Positions 32,631 through 41,773 of a DNA stretch of 64,000 nucleotides are shown here, one piece after another. The translations under genes and the position numbers were made by a program. Origin of the DNA: Paenibacillus sp. JZ16 (GTDB lineage Bacteria > Bacillota > Bacilli > Paenibacillales > Paenibacillaceae); assembly GCF_015326965.1 (NCBI RefSeq), contig NZ_CP017659.1, positions 3,848,501 through 3,912,500 on the forward strand, written 5' to 3'. Below the pieces are notes generated by a model that had not been told where the DNA came from, made no database searches, and worked only from the letters and a program-made list of their open reading frames with translations. Each line of letters begins with the position of its first letter. Within the stretch, counting starts at the first letter, position 1.

Positions 32631-33884
32631 CTATGCATTAAGGTGACCTGCATTCTTGTCATGAGCGTCGTGATGCAGCGGGATGTCCTTACTAATCCGG
32701 GCATGCACGGCAAATGACAGGAATGACAACACGGCAACACCTACAGCCAACCATGCCACAGGCGTCAACCCGCCGCCGTCATACATCGTTCCCATCGCAT
32801 AAGGCCCAATCACCCGGCCTGCGGCACCCATGCCGCCTGTCACGCCGATATAGAACGGAGCCGCTTGTCCTGCACGCTCCGAGATAAAAGCCGGGATCGC
32901 AGGTGAAATCAGCATTTCCCCCAATGTGGCCAGCACCATCGCCAGGATCATGCCCGGATAACTGTGCACTGTCACAATGACGACATAAGCTGCCAGATAG
33001 AACAAAGCGCTTGCCGTCATCTGACTGCTCTCCGTACGGGCCGCCCAACGCTTGATGGCATTCGTGAGCGGCTGCGCGGCAAAAATGAGGATCCCGTTCA
33101 GCGTCCATAAATAACCGTAGGCCGTCTTGGACATCCCCTCCGAGATGATGAACGGAGACACCCCTGTATTCCAGATGGAATTACCGAACCACAGAAACAG
33201 AGAACCCAATCCCATAAAGAGATAGATTCGGGTGTTCCCGAGCAATGCCCAAGCGCCGGGGCCCGCCGGCAGCGGACTCTTGGGCTGGGGATGATGGGAC
33301 CCTTGCGATACGCCTGTTCCGCCCAGCTTCGTCAGATAGGACAGGAAGAAAATCGCAAATCCGAAGGACGTGACGCCGTTTAAGACAAAGCTTAAATGAT
33401 ACGATATCTCCGCCAGGAAACCGCTCATGGCCGTTCCTAAGGCTACGCCGATATTATTCGCAACATAGATGACATTAAACAATTCGCCCCGCCGATCGGC
33501 AAACCGGAAGCCGATAAATGCCTGTATGGCTGGCATCGATATCGCGTTACAGAATCCGATGAAACCCATCATCGCGATGAACAAGCCCCATAGTCCATTA
33601 ATGAACGGAAGGGTGAACAGTCCGAGGGCATTCAGCAGCAGCGAGCCCACAATGAGCTTTTTCACCCCAACCCGGTGGTACAGCGCACCGCCAAGGAGTT
33701 GACCGGCAATTCCCCCCATGGATTGAATCAGTATGACAAAACCCGCATCCTTCATGCTTCGTCCCAGTTCATCGAATACATACATCGTTGTCAGCGGCCA
33801 CATCAAGGACCCGCCTGCAGAGGCAACGAGACTTGCAACAAGAAAACCTTTTACTTCCTTAGGGTACTGCTCCAACCATTTCAT
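32631..33884 (-). CDS. MFS transporter, drug-efflux type
   Basis: A 417-residue, 12-helix permease. Features are FLVASLVASAGGSLMWPLTTMYVFDELG in helix 1, the motif-A-like loop GALYHRVGVKKLIVGSLLL and a GMLISPAIPAF-like region in the second half. It resembles the multidrug branch of the superfamily (MdtG/YttB-like); the substrate is unknown. The C-terminal tail is histidine-rich (PLHHDAHDKNAGH), which can hint at metal binding but could be accidental. It stands alone with its own terminator and an upstream structured repeat. Confidence 0.8.
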   Translation of the reverse strand: MKWLEQYPKEVKGFLVASLVASAGGSLMWPLTTMYVFDELGRSMKDAGFVILIQSMGGIAGQLLGGALYHRVGVKKLIVGSLLLNALGLFTLPFINGLWGLFIAMMGFIGFCNAISMPAIQAFIGFRFADRRGELFNVIYVANNIGVALGTAMSGFLAEISYHLSFVLNGVTSFGFAIFFLSYLTKLGGTGVSQGSHHPQPKSPLPAGPGAWALLGNTRIYLFMGLGSLFLWFGNSIWNTGVSPFIISEGMSKTAYGYLWTLNGILIFAAQPLTNAIKRWAARTESSQMTASALFYLAAYVVIVTVHSYPGMILAMVLATLGEMLISPAIPAFISERAGQAAPFYIGVTGGMGAAGRVIGPYAMGTMYDGGGLTPVAWLAVGVAVLSFLSFAVHARISKDIPLHHDAHDKNAGHLNA

Positions 33885-33941
33885 GTTTATTATCTCCCAG
33901 CAGCCTCGCAGCAGTATATTTACGCATATAACCTAAAATAG

Positions 33942-33998
33942 CCCCACAAAGTGGAGCCTATGCTCCGATGCTTATTCCAAATACTTTGCGGGGACCCC
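33942..33998. repeat. Nested inverted repeat upstream of the MFS gene
   Basis: Outer arms CCCCACAAAGT (33942-33952) and ACTTTGCGGGG (33982-33992) enclose an inner hairpin GGAGC-CTAT-GCTCC (33953-33966); GGGGACCCC follows. I associate this sequence type with dispersed intergenic elements of Paenibacillus, from memory only. It may fold in RNA of either strand. Confidence 0.5.
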
Positions 33999-34025
33999 AA
34001 AAAACTTTATAAATTCTAATATGTT

Positions 34026-34050
34026 AAAAAAAAGCCCATGCGGGCTTTTT
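34026..34050. terminator. Bidirectional terminator downstream of the sensor kinase region
   Basis: AAAGCCC-ATGC-GGGCTTT with A and T runs on both sides. On the minus strand it follows the small reading frame at 34051-34185 immediately and the YesM-type kinase gene after about 220 bp. Confidence 0.85.
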
Positions 34051-34185
34051 CTAATTATTCTTCAAAAAAGAGGCGAACGCCATCTTTTTGCTGTCCCTAT
34101 AATCCTGTAAGAATGAACATTGCTTGTCACTTCTTATCGCCCAAATCCTAGTATCGCTTGAGAGATCCATTTTTAGCAAGCACAT
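34051..34185 (-). CDS. Possible small protein, 44 residues, unknown
   Basis: A short reading frame begins MCLLKMDLSSDTRIW and ends KMAFASFLKNN; its stop codon abuts a strong terminator. A second possible start, MDLSSD, gives 39 residues. I recognise no family and see no good ribosome binding site. It occupies the otherwise unexplained 220-bp gap between the YesM-type kinase and the terminator, so it could be the last gene of that operon, a remnant, or chance. Confidence 0.25.
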   Translation of the reverse strand: MCLLKMDLSSDTRIWAIRSDKQCSFLQDYRDSKKMAFASFLKNN

Positions 34186-34271
34186 TCATTGACGCTTTAC
34201 CATAACAGCGAACAGGACGCTAAACAGCGGATCCTCATTGTTGAAGAATCCCTTGGTTCAGAGCTCCCCGC

Positions 34272-36107
34272 CTACCCCGCCGCCTTCTTATCGGGGTTTG
34301 AATTTCTGGATCTTGCAGGTATGCGAATTTGAACCGAAGTCCCGATTCCGACTTTGCTGAAGATGGACACGCCGTATTCGCTCCCATAATGCAGCTTCAC
34401 CCGCTGGTCAATGTTTCGAATCCCGCAGCCCGTGTGACTATGATCCTGGGGATCCAATATCTCTTGGATTCGTTCCTGCTTCATACCCAGGCCATCATCT
34501 ATGATTCTGTACAGGATATCATCGCCTTCCTTTTGGACTGAAACCCGAATATGAATACGATCTCCACTCCAAGCATGCTTCAGCACATTTTCAATGAAGG
34601 GCTGTAAAATCAGTTTTATAGTCTCGTAAGGCCATATATTCGTGTCGATATCAAAAGTGACTTCCATGCGCTGACCATATTTTACTTTTTGAATATCCAG
34701 ATACGCATTGGCCTGCTCAATCTCTAAAGCGATGGGTATCAATATTCTGCCTGAATTTAAGGTAAGCCGATAAAATTGTGCCAGCTGCACCACCATATCC
34801 TGAAGTTTCTCCGTCTCCCCGAATTTCGCAAGCTGATTAATGGAGGATAGCGTATTGTATAAGAAATGAGGATTAATCTGCGTTTGCAGCATTTCAAGCT
34901 CTGCTTCCTTCTTTTGTAGCTGGCTTAAATACACTTTTTTTATTAACGCTTCGATATCCTCGCCCATCGCATTCAAGGCATTCGCAATTTGAGGGAACTC
35001 CCCCTTGCCCCGATAAGCGATCCGTTTATGCAGATCCCCTTCCCGAAATGCATTGAGTACCCCTACAATCTTCAGGATTCGTTTAGAGAAAGATCGGGAA
35101 ATAACATACCCCGTATATGTAAATAACACTACGCAGATGATACAAATGACTATCAAAACGGTTCGTACTCTCTTCGCTTCCTGTTCAATAATATTAAGCG
35201 GAACTTGCGCAACGATCTTCCAGTTCTTCTGTGGCAAATCTTCTTCGATGATCAAATAATGCTTCTGATCGTGTGCTGTTAACCCCGTAGGTTCATTTAC
35301 TTTGACGAGGGTGTCGTTATTATCTTCAACAGATGGGCCAGAGGTAAACACCACATTCCCAAAGGGATCCAGTACCGATAACATACTTCCGTCCCCAAGT
35401 TTCGCGTAATCTACACTATCGAACAGCTGCGACAATCGCACACTGAACCGCATGATTCCCACTTCTTTAATTTGCAGCGGATTGTTCATATCCACCATTC
35501 GTCGAATCATCGAAATCCGTCCATCCCGCTCATCCTCTTCCACCTGCCTCCAGATCATGGTTGCATTGTATTTCTCTCCCGGCAGTGTGAAATACCAAAA
35601 CTCATTGGAAACCCGGGTCATATGGTAAATATCATAGGTTTGTTCGTTGAAATCTTGGTTGATTTCGTGATTCCAATTTTTATACTTCTCGTACACCGTT
35701 TGATTATGAAAATAGACGGATAGCCTTAAATTAAGGCCAACCGCCTTTGCAGCGCTCTCTAGCTTTGGGAGAATCACATTGTTCATACGGACATGATTCT
35801 CAGCACCCGATAAATCCCGGCGGATGCTCTGAATGAATGCAGGATCATCATACAATGTCGCCGATGTCTGGACGATATCATCCACCTTATAGGCAACGTT
35901 ATCCCGAATCTGCTGAAGCGTCCCCTGGATGTTGACGCGGGTCTGTTCGCGCATAGTCTCATCATACATCGAATGCGAAATATAAAAGTTTACAGAAACC
36001 AATAGCAAAGTAAAGACCGTAAAAGTCAGCATGAGCTTATAACCAACGGGTATATACCCCAGCTTCTTGCCGTCTGTTCCGGATGATGAAATCCAGTGAT
36101 TGTTCAT
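34272..36107 (-). CDS. Sensor histidine kinase, YesM family
   Basis: A 611-residue membrane sensor. A transmembrane helix at about 20-45 and another near 295-320 bracket a Cache-type extracellular sensor domain of about 250 residues; then a HAMP linker and a His_kinase domain with INPHFLYNTLSSINQL (phospho-accepting His) and an HATPase with IIDDGLGM and HTGCGIRNIDQRVKL. This is the class that controls carbohydrate ABC importers in Paenibacillus. Its start overlaps the stop of the response-regulator gene by 4 bases. It probably senses, directly or through the lipoprotein at 37.8 kb, the substrate of the adjacent transporter. Confidence 0.92.
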   Translation of the reverse strand: MNNHWISSSGTDGKKLGYIPVGYKLMLTFTVFTLLLVSVNFYISHSMYDETMREQTRVNIQGTLQQIRDNVAYKVDDIVQTSATLYDDPAFIQSIRRDLSGAENHVRMNNVILPKLESAAKAVGLNLRLSVYFHNQTVYEKYKNWNHEINQDFNEQTYDIYHMTRVSNEFWYFTLPGEKYNATMIWRQVEEDERDGRISMIRRMVDMNNPLQIKEVGIMRFSVRLSQLFDSVDYAKLGDGSMLSVLDPFGNVVFTSGPSVEDNNDTLVKVNEPTGLTAHDQKHYLIIEEDLPQKNWKIVAQVPLNIIEQEAKRVRTVLIVICIICVVLFTYTGYVISRSFSKRILKIVGVLNAFREGDLHKRIAYRGKGEFPQIANALNAMGEDIEALIKKVYLSQLQKKEAELEMLQTQINPHFLYNTLSSINQLAKFGETEKLQDMVVQLAQFYRLTLNSGRILIPIALEIEQANAYLDIQKVKYGQRMEVTFDIDTNIWPYETIKLILQPFIENVLKHAWSGDRIHIRVSVQKEGDDILYRIIDDGLGMKQERIQEILDPQDHSHTGCGIRNIDQRVKLHYGSEYGVSIFSKVGIGTSVQIRIPARSRNSNPDKKAAG

Positions 36108-37684
36108 CCCAATTCTCTCTTTCGATATTCCATGGGTGTCATGGCGAATTTTTCTTTGAACTGCCGGCTGAAATAAGGAAGATAGCGGTATCCTACCTGA
36201 TCGGCGACTTCATAAACTTTAAGGCCAGGCTGTTTTAGCAATTCACACGCTTTTTCCATGCGCAGTTGTACAAGCAGTTCATTAAACGTATTTCCTGACC
36301 GCTCTTTAATCAAAAATCCGATATGACTCGGCGAAAAAGAAAAATGCTGGGCAATATCCTTTATCGTTATATTCTCACTCATTCGTTCTTTCATCGTTTG
36401 GATGACACTGCGGATGAATTTACTATCCTTGGAATTGGATTTCTCATATAATCTTTCGGAAATTTCGAATATACGCTGGATGAACCATGAACGAATATCG
36501 CTGACGGTTTCGAACTGCATCAAGATATCCAGATGATGAATATCCATGCCTAACAGGTCAAACAAGTCTTCATTGCGACTGCTTAAATATTGTTCGAGTT
36601 TCCATATAATATAATTCGACATATTATGCACGGTAAAACGGGAGCGCAGACTCCTTATAGAGCCGAATAATTTTTCCAGTTCATCACAGATTTGAACCAG
36701 CTCGTATTCCTCCATTGCCTTTAAGAGGACGTTCATGCGTTCATCAAGCATCCTTGCATCCAGCATTCCCGGCTCGGCACTGACGTCTTCGTACTTGATA
36801 ATACTTCCCTTGCCCAGAAACATCTTGCCTTCCACCGCTTCAACAGCCTGCCTATACGACAGGTGAAGTTGATCCAATGTGCGTACGGGTTCACCAATGC
36901 CCGTTGTCATGGATGTCATCAAATGCTGCTGAACGCTATCCATCAGTGTGCTTATCGTTGGAGTAGCGTTACTGTCCTCCAGCAGTATCGCTACTCGTTG
37001 CGAAGACAGCTTACAGTAAGGAAGCATGCCGCTCCCACTATCCGTAATCGCCTCTTGAATACGTTGCAGGAATATTCTCGCCAATTCCCTCTGTGAGGAA
37101 AGGCTCCCCGCCTGACGCCATGAAACATTATCGAGCTCCATGACTGCGACGCGAACCGGCCATTTCAACTGGTCGAATTCATAAGAGATACTCATCTTTG
37201 TCAGTAATTCTTCTGATTCTTCCCGCTCAAGCAGACGTATAAGAAAATCGCTTTTGACAATGGGGATCATCTCCTGATAAGCCATCTCCACCTCGCGCTG
37301 CTTGTTTTCTTCATCTAGATCCCGCTTTACCTTGATTAAGGAAGCAACAAGCTCCCTATCGTTCATCGGCTTGAGAACATAACTGTAAGCCTTCAATAAG
37401 AGTGCTTGCTGTACATAGCTGAATTCCTGATATCCGCTGACGAATATGATTCGCATGTTAGGTTTATGTTCAAGCGCAATCCGTGCCAGCTCGAGTCCAG
37501 ACATATAAGGCATATTGACGTCACTGACTAAAATATCAACATCTTCGCTCTTGATAATTTCACATGCCGACAATGCATTATTGACACTCCCCACTAACTC
37601 CATATGCAGATCGGACCAAGGAATGAATCTTCTCATGCCTTCGAGATCTAGTTCTTCATCATCCACAAGCAGCACCTTGTACAT
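36104..37684 (-). CDS. Response regulator, YesN/AraC family
   Basis: A 526-residue regulator. The receiver domain (residues 1-120) has VLLVDDEELDLEGMRRFI, the acceptor Asp in ILVSDVNMPYMSG and the switch Lys in YVLKPMNDREL. The middle section is the variable YesN linker. The C-terminal 100 residues are two AraC helix-turn-helix motifs (TIKDIAQHFSFSPSHIGFLI and VYEVADQVGYRYLPYFSRQFK). The ATG at 37684 was chosen because TGGAGGGGG precedes it; an upstream ATG would place the box inside the gene. With the YesM-type kinase it forms a two-component pair downstream of the Lpl-type transporter genes, which it probably activates. Confidence 0.93.
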   Translation of the reverse strand: MYKVLLVDDEELDLEGMRRFIPWSDLHMELVGSVNNALSACEIIKSEDVDILVSDVNMPYMSGLELARIALEHKPNMRIIFVSGYQEFSYVQQALLLKAYSYVLKPMNDRELVASLIKVKRDLDEENKQREVEMAYQEMIPIVKSDFLIRLLEREESEELLTKMSISYEFDQLKWPVRVAVMELDNVSWRQAGSLSSQRELARIFLQRIQEAITDSGSGMLPYCKLSSQRVAILLEDSNATPTISTLMDSVQQHLMTSMTTGIGEPVRTLDQLHLSYRQAVEAVEGKMFLGKGSIIKYEDVSAEPGMLDARMLDERMNVLLKAMEEYELVQICDELEKLFGSIRSLRSRFTVHNMSNYIIWKLEQYLSSRNEDLFDLLGMDIHHLDILMQFETVSDIRSWFIQRIFEISERLYEKSNSKDSKFIRSVIQTMKERMSENITIKDIAQHFSFSPSHIGFLIKERSGNTFNELLVQLRMEKACELLKQPGLKVYEVADQVGYRYLPYFSRQFKEKFAMTPMEYRKRELG

Positions 37685-37778
37685 AGAACCCCCTCCAGAC
37701 AATTATGTTCGCAAAACAGAGATATCCCAAAGAACCTTATGGATTCTTTGGGAAGTCCCCCCTGACATTACTGTGTTA

Positions 37779-39458
37779 TTATTTTCCGTTCAATTTAGCT
37801 AAATTCTCCTGCCATTTGATCGTCCGCCATTCCAGAAGCTGACCATAGCCCAAATCCATCAAATCCTTGTTTCCTTGATCGAGAATTTTATCAACCTCTT
37901 CGTCGTTCTTCGCCATGACGGACTTAGCATAGATTTCGAGGAAAAGTTCATCGACAGATGCTTTGATAATGCCTTCATCCGAATCTGGAGCCGGATTGAG
38001 GTTAACAAATTCTGTAACGTTCAATTGAGTTGGCCAAGTAATCGTTTGTTGGTAACGTGTTCTCCAGCCCTGCTCTTCGAAGGGGAGATTCTCCATGTAT
38101 TTATATTTGGCAGGGTCAATATAACTCGTATTACCTACGAACATAACAGGCTCATTCTTAGATTGAATTTCTGCTACTTCTGCCGGATCATAATTCTCGG
38201 TGAAATTCGGCTTACCATCTTCATCGAATCCGTCCCAGTTCTTTCCTTCCGGACCGAAGAATTGGACGTTCATCCCTTCCGGACCTGTGTACCAGTCGAG
38301 GAATGCGAATATCGCTTCAGGGTCCTCAGCAGCCGTTGTAATATAGGCAGCATTCCATCCAAAGCTTGTGTAGGTGCCTGGATAAATTTTATTCTTATCC
38401 AGACCCGGCTTATGAATAGGCCAAATCATGAAATACCCGCCATCCGGATCTTGTTTGATCAATTCAGGGTGCGCTTCGCCTGCCATCGTTGTGGGACTTG
38501 CTCCTGCAAATACTGCCACTCTGCCTGTCATGACTTTCTCCAAAATCTGATCTTCCGTTTGGTTAAAGGCATCTTGAGAGATGAGCTTCTCTCTGTACAG
38601 TTTAGCAATATATTTCTGAGCCTCTCGGAATACCGGATCTGTAAGTACTGACGTCAGTTTTCCGTCTTTTGGAACCGCAAGCAAGCTAGCATTCAGATTC
38701 GTGTAACTTGCTCCCTCTCCGAAGGCCGTGTATAACACGCCAAGTCCCTGTCTTTCCTGTGCACGGTGCGGCTCGAACGGAATGATGCTGCTGCCGTACT
38801 TATCTTTAACTTTCACCAGATAATCATATAGATCGTCCGTTGTTTCGAGCGGAGGCTCGCCCAGCTCTTTATAGATTTTCTTGTTAACTACGTAACCGGC
38901 GTTACCGTAAGGATTGGATGAATACCAGTTAGGGAACATATACAGTTTGCCATCATCTGAACGTAACATGTTCAGATCGCCCATCCATGTCTTCAGGTTG
39001 GGATACTTATCCAAATAATCATCATAGGCTACCAGTTTTCCTTCTTTGCGGAGTCTCTCCAAGTCTGGATGGTTCTTGTCTGTCCAGATCATATCCGGCA
39101 GGTCGTCTGAAGCCATCATCGCACTCAGCTTTTGCGTATGTGCTCCAGCAGCCGCAATCATGTTGATTTTCACTTGTTTTTCTTCACTTAAATATTTACC
39201 GACAGGCGTGCTTTCCCATTTAGGGAAGTCCGAGTTCTCATAGTGAGAATATGCTGAAAACTCCAGCGGCTTCTCACCAAGGACCCATTTGCCGTCACGA
39301 TTCCCCTCTGCTGGCGGATCGGTTTTCTTCTCGCCATCATTGTTTGCTGCCGGTGGTGCTGGAGCTGGAGCTGCCGATTTTCCGCATCCCGCTAGAGCCG
39401 TAACCATTATCAATAGCAACGAGACCAATACGAGCAACGGCTTTTTCGTCTTTCTCAT
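37779..39458 (-). CDS. ABC transporter solute-binding lipoprotein, LplA/YtcQ type
   Basis: A 559-residue binding protein with a lipoprotein signal (lipobox LAGC, Cys at residue 25) and an Ala/Pro-rich linker. The large size and motifs such as DLPDMIWTDKNHPDLERL and GWNAAYITTAAEDPEAIFAFLDW place it in the LplA/YtcQ group, which binds oligosaccharides (often uronic-acid or host-glycan derived). The true substrate is unknown; no glycosidase is in the operon to guide the guess. It follows the two permease genes and precedes the YesN/YesM pair by 95 bp. Confidence 0.9.
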   Translation of the reverse strand: MRKTKKPLLVLVSLLLIMVTALAGCGKSAAPAPAPPAANNDGEKKTDPPAEGNRDGKWVLGEKPLEFSAYSHYENSDFPKWESTPVGKYLSEEKQVKINMIAAAGAHTQKLSAMMASDDLPDMIWTDKNHPDLERLRKEGKLVAYDDYLDKYPNLKTWMGDLNMLRSDDGKLYMFPNWYSSNPYGNAGYVVNKKIYKELGEPPLETTDDLYDYLVKVKDKYGSSIIPFEPHRAQERQGLGVLYTAFGEGASYTNLNASLLAVPKDGKLTSVLTDPVFREAQKYIAKLYREKLISQDAFNQTEDQILEKVMTGRVAVFAGASPTTMAGEAHPELIKQDPDGGYFMIWPIHKPGLDKNKIYPGTYTSFGWNAAYITTAAEDPEAIFAFLDWYTGPEGMNVQFFGPEGKNWDGFDEDGKPNFTENYDPAEVAEIQSKNEPVMFVGNTSYIDPAKYKYMENLPFEEQGWRTRYQQTITWPTQLNVTEFVNLNPAPDSDEGIIKASVDELFLEIYAKSVMAKNDEEVDKILDQGNKDLMDLGYGQLLEWRTIKWQENLAKLNGK

Positions 39459-39525
39459 TCACTTAACCCCTCTCATTAACAAAAATATATATGTTCAAAG
39501 CTGTTCGCCTTAAACCGTTCGTCAA

Positions 39526-40425
39526 CTACTCCTTCAGCGAGCCTACCAGTACGCCTTTGACAAAATACTTTTGCACAAAAGGATAGACAAGAATGATCGG
39601 TAAGGTCACCACGATCATCATCGCCATTGTGAGCGATTTTGAAGTGATTTGCCTTGCTTGATCCAGTAGGGCAACCGAAGCGCTATCGAGCACGGAGCTT
39701 GAACCCGATACAATATTGGCATTCAAGGTCTGCCGCAGAATCGTCTGAATGGGGAGCAAATGATCACTGGTGATGTAGATACTCGGCAGGAACCAGTCGT
39801 TCCAGTGTCCAACGGCAGTCAACAGAGCCAGCGTAGCGATAACCGGTCCGGACAATGGGAGAATAATCCGAAAGAATGTGCCCCAATTGCTGCAGCCGTC
39901 AATATGGGCTGACTCTTCCAGCCCTACGGGAAGACCTCGAAAGAAGGTCCGAAAAATAATCATGTTCCACACACTGATTAAGGATGGAATAATAAATACC
40001 AGAAAGCTGTCCATCAGACCGAGTGAACGGATAAGGAGATACGTTGGAATCAACCCTCCACCAAAGTAGAGGGTGAATATAAAGAACAATGTGTAATATT
40101 TTCGTCCGATCAGATAAGTTCGGGTCATCCCGAATGCGAGAAGCGCTGTCATGAATATGGAGGTTGCGGTGCCGATTACGGTACGGCTTATGGATATGAA
40201 GAACCCGTTAAGCAGTCGGTCGTCCTGGAGTATGATTTTATAATTTTCGGTTGTGAATTCTCTTGGCCAGAAGGTGACTCCGCCCTTTGCGGTATCGACA
40301 CCTACGTTGAAGGAAACAGCCACCGCATTCCAGAAAGGATAGAGTGCCGAGAAGGCTAATAAACTGAGGAACACGTAAATCACGATAAGCATGACCTTAT
40401 CACCAAAGCTAATTCTTTTTAACAT
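39526..40425 (-). CDS. ABC transporter permease, LplC/YtcP type
   Basis: A 299-residue six-helix permease of the CUT1 family, LplC/YtcP branch. The EAA loop is EESAHIDGCSNWGTFFRIILPLSGP and the N-terminus has DKVMLIVIYVFLSLLAFSAL with YPFWNAVAVSFN, characteristic of this branch. It ends KGVLVGSLKE as in LplC-type proteins. It is 27 bp downstream of the LplB-type gene; the pair forms the channel of the importer. No ATPase gene is present. Confidence 0.92.
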   Translation of the reverse strand: MLKRISFGDKVMLIVIYVFLSLLAFSALYPFWNAVAVSFNVGVDTAKGGVTFWPREFTTENYKIILQDDRLLNGFFISISRTVIGTATSIFMTALLAFGMTRTYLIGRKYYTLFFIFTLYFGGGLIPTYLLIRSLGLMDSFLVFIIPSLISVWNMIIFRTFFRGLPVGLEESAHIDGCSNWGTFFRIILPLSGPVIATLALLTAVGHWNDWFLPSIYITSDHLLPIQTILRQTLNANIVSGSSSVLDSASVALLDQARQITSKSLTMAMMIVVTLPIILVYPFVQKYFVKGVLVGSLKE

Positions 40426-40452
40426 GCCGTACCTCCTGAGGGCTGCTGATTG

Positions 40453-41430
40453 TTACCATAAGCTATTACCAGATCTTCGAGCCAGATAGTTCGCGATCGT
40501 AAGCAGTCCAACACTGATAATCGCCTTGAACAACCCGATAGCAACCGCATAAGAATAACGGTGTGACCCTAGGCCTACTCGATAGACATACGTATCAATA
40601 ACATCGGATACCGGCCGCAGCACCGGATTGGATGCCAGGAGCAGGATGTCCTCAAAGCCTGCATTGAGCAAGTTGCCGATCGCAAGAATCATAAAGATAA
40701 TGATGACCGGCATAATCGAAGGAAGCGTAATCAGGTAGATTTGCTTGGACTTGCTTGCACCGTCGATGTCGGCAGCCTCATAGAGAGCAGGATCAATACT
40801 CGCAATCGCAGCCAGGAATACAATCGAGTTAAATCCGATCTCCTTCCATACGTTGGCCGAAATCAGGATCGACCAAAAATACTCCTTTAACGAAAGGAAA
40901 TTGATCGGTTCATCAATGGCCCCTATGCTCTCCAGCAGAATGTTGATGCTTCCGTTCTCCGTTGATAGCAAGGCGGTGGTGAATCCTGCCACAATAACCC
41001 ATGATAGGAAATGGGGCAGGTATGTAATCGTCTGGATGACTCTTTTGAATAACATATGGCGAACTTCATTCAATAAAAGTGCCAGTACGATCGGTGCTGG
41101 AAATCCGATAAAGAATTTCAATAGACTGATCACAATCGTGTTGCGCAAAATTCTTTCAAACTCGGGGGCGGCAAAAAAAGCTTCAAAATGTTTAAAACCA
41201 ACCCACGGGTTATCCCAAATTCTTGAGCCGGTGAACAGGTTATAATCCATAAATCCGGTTATTACGCCGTACATAGGCAGATAGGCAAAAATGAAAACTA
41301 GAATGACGCCGGGTATCACCATAAGCTGAACATCCCATTGCTTCATGAATCGCCTAAGAAAACTTTTACTATGGACTTTTGGCTGCCGGGCAATGGGTGA
41401 TGGTTGCTGTTCTGCAGTAGCTTGCGGCAT
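40453..41430 (-). CDS. ABC transporter permease, LplB type
   Basis: A 325-residue permease. A hydrophilic N-terminus of about 35 residues precedes VQLMVIPGVILVFIFAYLPMYGVITGFMD, the LplB signature. The EAA loop is EAADIDGASKSKQIYLITLPSIMP. It ends with the LplB-like IANYLARRSGNSLW. It is the first gene of the lplB-lplC-binding protein-yesN-yesM series. A probable CcpA site lies about 60 bp upstream. Confidence 0.92.
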   Translation of the reverse strand: MPQATAEQQPSPIARQPKVHSKSFLRRFMKQWDVQLMVIPGVILVFIFAYLPMYGVITGFMDYNLFTGSRIWDNPWVGFKHFEAFFAAPEFERILRNTIVISLLKFFIGFPAPIVLALLLNEVRHMLFKRVIQTITYLPHFLSWVIVAGFTTALLSTENGSINILLESIGAIDEPINFLSLKEYFWSILISANVWKEIGFNSIVFLAAIASIDPALYEAADIDGASKSKQIYLITLPSIMPVIIIFMILAIGNLLNAGFEDILLLASNPVLRPVSDVIDTYVYRVGLGSHRYSYAVAIGLFKAIISVGLLTIANYLARRSGNSLW

Positions 41431-41491
41431 ATTTATCCTCCCGTTACGAAATGATGTAAAAGCACGCCGGGTCTCTGAATGTTTACCATTT

Positions 41492-41507
41492 TCGAAACCG
41501 CTTGCAA
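41492..41507 (-). promoter_or_regulatory. Probable cre (CcpA) site before the Lpl-type operon
   Basis: On the minus strand TTGCAAGCGGTTTCGA matches the cre consensus TGWAANCGNTNWCA at all but two positions. It lies 62 bp before the first permease start, suggesting catabolite repression. No strong -35/-10 pair could be assigned nearby. Confidence 0.5.
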
Positions 41508-41608
41508 TTGACTTAGTATCATTCTACCTATGGAAATATTTTGAATCTATATAATAAAACCCCGATTTTTTATACTTCTACCGGAATGTTTCACCCTTTC
41601 CAGCCAAC

Positions 41609-41649
41609 AAAAAAACGTCTATCGACGTACTTACTCAGTAGACAGACGC
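41609..41649 (-). terminator. Second terminator after the molybdopterin oxidoreductase gene
   Basis: On the minus strand CGTCTGTC pairs with GATAGACG (one G-T pair), followed by seven T residues. Confidence 0.6.
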
Positions 41650-41717
41650 ATTTAACGGAAGTTTCTCTTGCGAGATAAGGGGATGCTAAGCCTCGGATGT
41701 TTATACTTTCTTATCCC

Positions 41718-41760
41718 AAAAAAAGACTGCCTTGAGGTCATATAGACCAACAAGACAGTC
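41718..41760 (-). terminator. Terminator after the molybdopterin oxidoreductase gene
   Basis: On the minus strand GACTG-T-CTTG pairs with CAAG-G-CAGTC around an inner GGTC/GACC hairpin and is followed by seven T residues, 14 bp past the stop. Confidence 0.85.
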
Positions 41761-41773
41761 AATGTATTCATCT

